From: CAVOBC01 sp963693635
Lineage (GTDB): Bacteria > Pseudomonadota > Gammaproteobacteria > Pseudomonadales > Azotimanducaceae
Assembly (NCBI GenBank): GCA_963693635.1
Contig: CAVOBC010000002.1
Coordinates: forward strand, 1 to 41,348
Direction: 5' to 3'
DNA: 41,348 nucleotides
Below, one piece after another: positions 40,791 to 41,348 of the stretch; position 1 is the first letter of the stretch; every line of letters starts with the position of its first letter. Position numbers and translations under genes: made by a program. Under the pieces are notes generated by a model. It was not told the DNA's origin and searched no databases. It saw only the letters and a program-made list of their open reading frames with translations.

Positions 40791-41348
40791 ATGACCGCTA
40801 AACTCGACGCTGACCAGGTGGAGGAATTCCTGCGAGGGCAACCGGACTTCTTTGAAGACCGCAGCGAATTGCTCGGTCGCCTGCGCATTCGTCATGGCAC
40901 CCATGGCACCATCTCACTAGTCGAGCGCCAACTTGCGCTCTTCCGCAAGCGAGAACAGACGTCCAATCAGCAACTCGAAGAAATCATTGCCGCCGCAACC
41001 ACCAACAACGAGATCTACAATAAATCCCGTAAACTGATTCTTGATCTGATTGACGCCAAAACCGCTGAGCGCTTCTTCGCCGCACTCGAAGGCAACATGG
41101 ACACTGAGTTTAACTGCACTGCATACAGCCTCATCCTCTTCGGCGAACACCCGCAGCAGATCAATCACTTCACCTCACACATTTCGATCGGCAGCGCCCG
41201 TCCTTACCTGGGTGACATGCTCGATTCGTCCACGGCGACCCTCGGCGTCCTCGCCAGCGACGCGCGCGATTTCCTCTTTCGTCACGCGAGCGACAAGGTC
41301 GAGTCCGCCGCAGTCGTACCCATCGTTAGCGAAGACGCCCTGATTGGC
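40791..41348 (+). CDS. DUF484 family protein, cut by the right edge
   Basis: This is the first 186 codons of a DUF484 protein, open to the end of the window. It starts M-T-A-K-L-D-A-D-Q-V-E-E-F-L-R-G-Q-P-D-F-F, then has the family's V-E-R-Q-L-A-L-F-R-K-R followed by a helical linker and a GAF-like domain (from about residue 75). AGAGGTAAC precedes the ATG. In many gammaproteobacteria DUF484 lies between dapF and xerC, so xerC probably follows outside the window. Its function is not established. Confidence 0.92.
   Translation, partial: MTAKLDADQVEEFLRGQPDFFEDRSELLGRLRIRHGTHGTISLVERQLALFRKREQTSNQQLEEIIAAATTNNEIYNKSRKLILDLIDAKTAERFFAALEGNMDTEFNCTAYSLILFGEHPQQINHFTSHISIGSARPYLGDMLDSSTATLGVLASDARDFLFRHASDKVESAAVVPIVSEDALIG

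Noticed and set aside
1..41348. tRNA, rRNA, CRISPR array or prophage
   Set aside because: I looked for T-loop consensus sequences, regular repeat-spacer patterns and phage structural genes and saw none that held up; a tRNAscan/Infernal run would be the decisive check.

Overview
This 41.3-kb window is a GC-rich piece of a gammaproteobacterial chromosome. Several gene orders point that way: argH divergent from algZ/algR and hemCDXY, cyaY followed by lptM-lysA-dapF-DUF484, trxA next to rho, an AlgQ/Rsd-type anti-sigma protein, and an E. coli-type gshA. These blocks are typical of Pseudomonadales and their relatives. I would not assign a genus from the sequence alone. No rRNA, tRNA, CRISPR array, phage gene or intact transposase was seen.

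Layout. Positions 1-6500 hold a mostly minus-strand accessory and catabolic block: a frameshifted, left-truncated GMC oxidoreductase, a nitroreductase, a 2Fe-2S ferredoxin, an MFS transporter, an exported cyclase-family hydrolase, a small exported DUF3106-like protein and a crotonase. At 6557-7033 lies a glutathione peroxidase whose active-site codon is an in-frame UGA, followed at once by a SECIS-like hairpin. It is not visible as one open reading frame. Positions 7170-9674 carry a small membrane protein and rpoD, with a clear rpoD terminator. Positions 9675-11946 are a 2.27-kb stretch without a supportable gene; it contains a good sigma-70 promoter, several inverted repeats and an orphan LexA-type box. 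Positions 11947-14356 form a minus-strand group of a thiolase-like protein, a DUF35 Zn-ribbon partner and cysQ. Positions 14507-19008 carry hslR, pckA, gshA and acpH on the plus strand. Positions 19074-23444 hold a FliL-like protein, dsbB, a frameshifted rsd/algQ, a DUF4124-like protein and an ABC-F ATPase of the YheS type. Positions 23445-23650 are a dense cluster of hairpins and tandem repeats. Positions 23684-29742 hold an LLM flavin oxidoreductase, hemB, trxA, rho with a long leader, and a Fre-like flavin reductase. Positions 29874-36213 carry the minus-strand hemY-hemX-hemD-hemC operon and the algR/algZ two-component pair. Positions 36378-41348 hold argH, cyaY, lptM-lysA-dapF and the start of a DUF484 gene that runs off the right edge.

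How the genes fit together. Heme and tetrapyrrole synthesis is well represented (hemB, hemC, hemD, plus hemX and hemY). Thiol and redox homeostasis recurs: gshA makes the glutathione precursor that the peroxidase would need, alongside trxA, dsbB and cysQ. Lysine and diaminopimelate synthesis (lysA, dapF) and arginine synthesis (argH) are present. RNA polymerase is represented by rpoD, rho and the damaged anti-sigma gene.

The strongest unusual signal is the selenocysteine glutathione peroxidase. Secondary signals are two frameshifts in recognisable genes, a recurring pattern of short 12-22 bp tandem duplications mostly outside genes, the LexA box inside a long inverted repeat, and the hairpin cluster at 23.5 kb.
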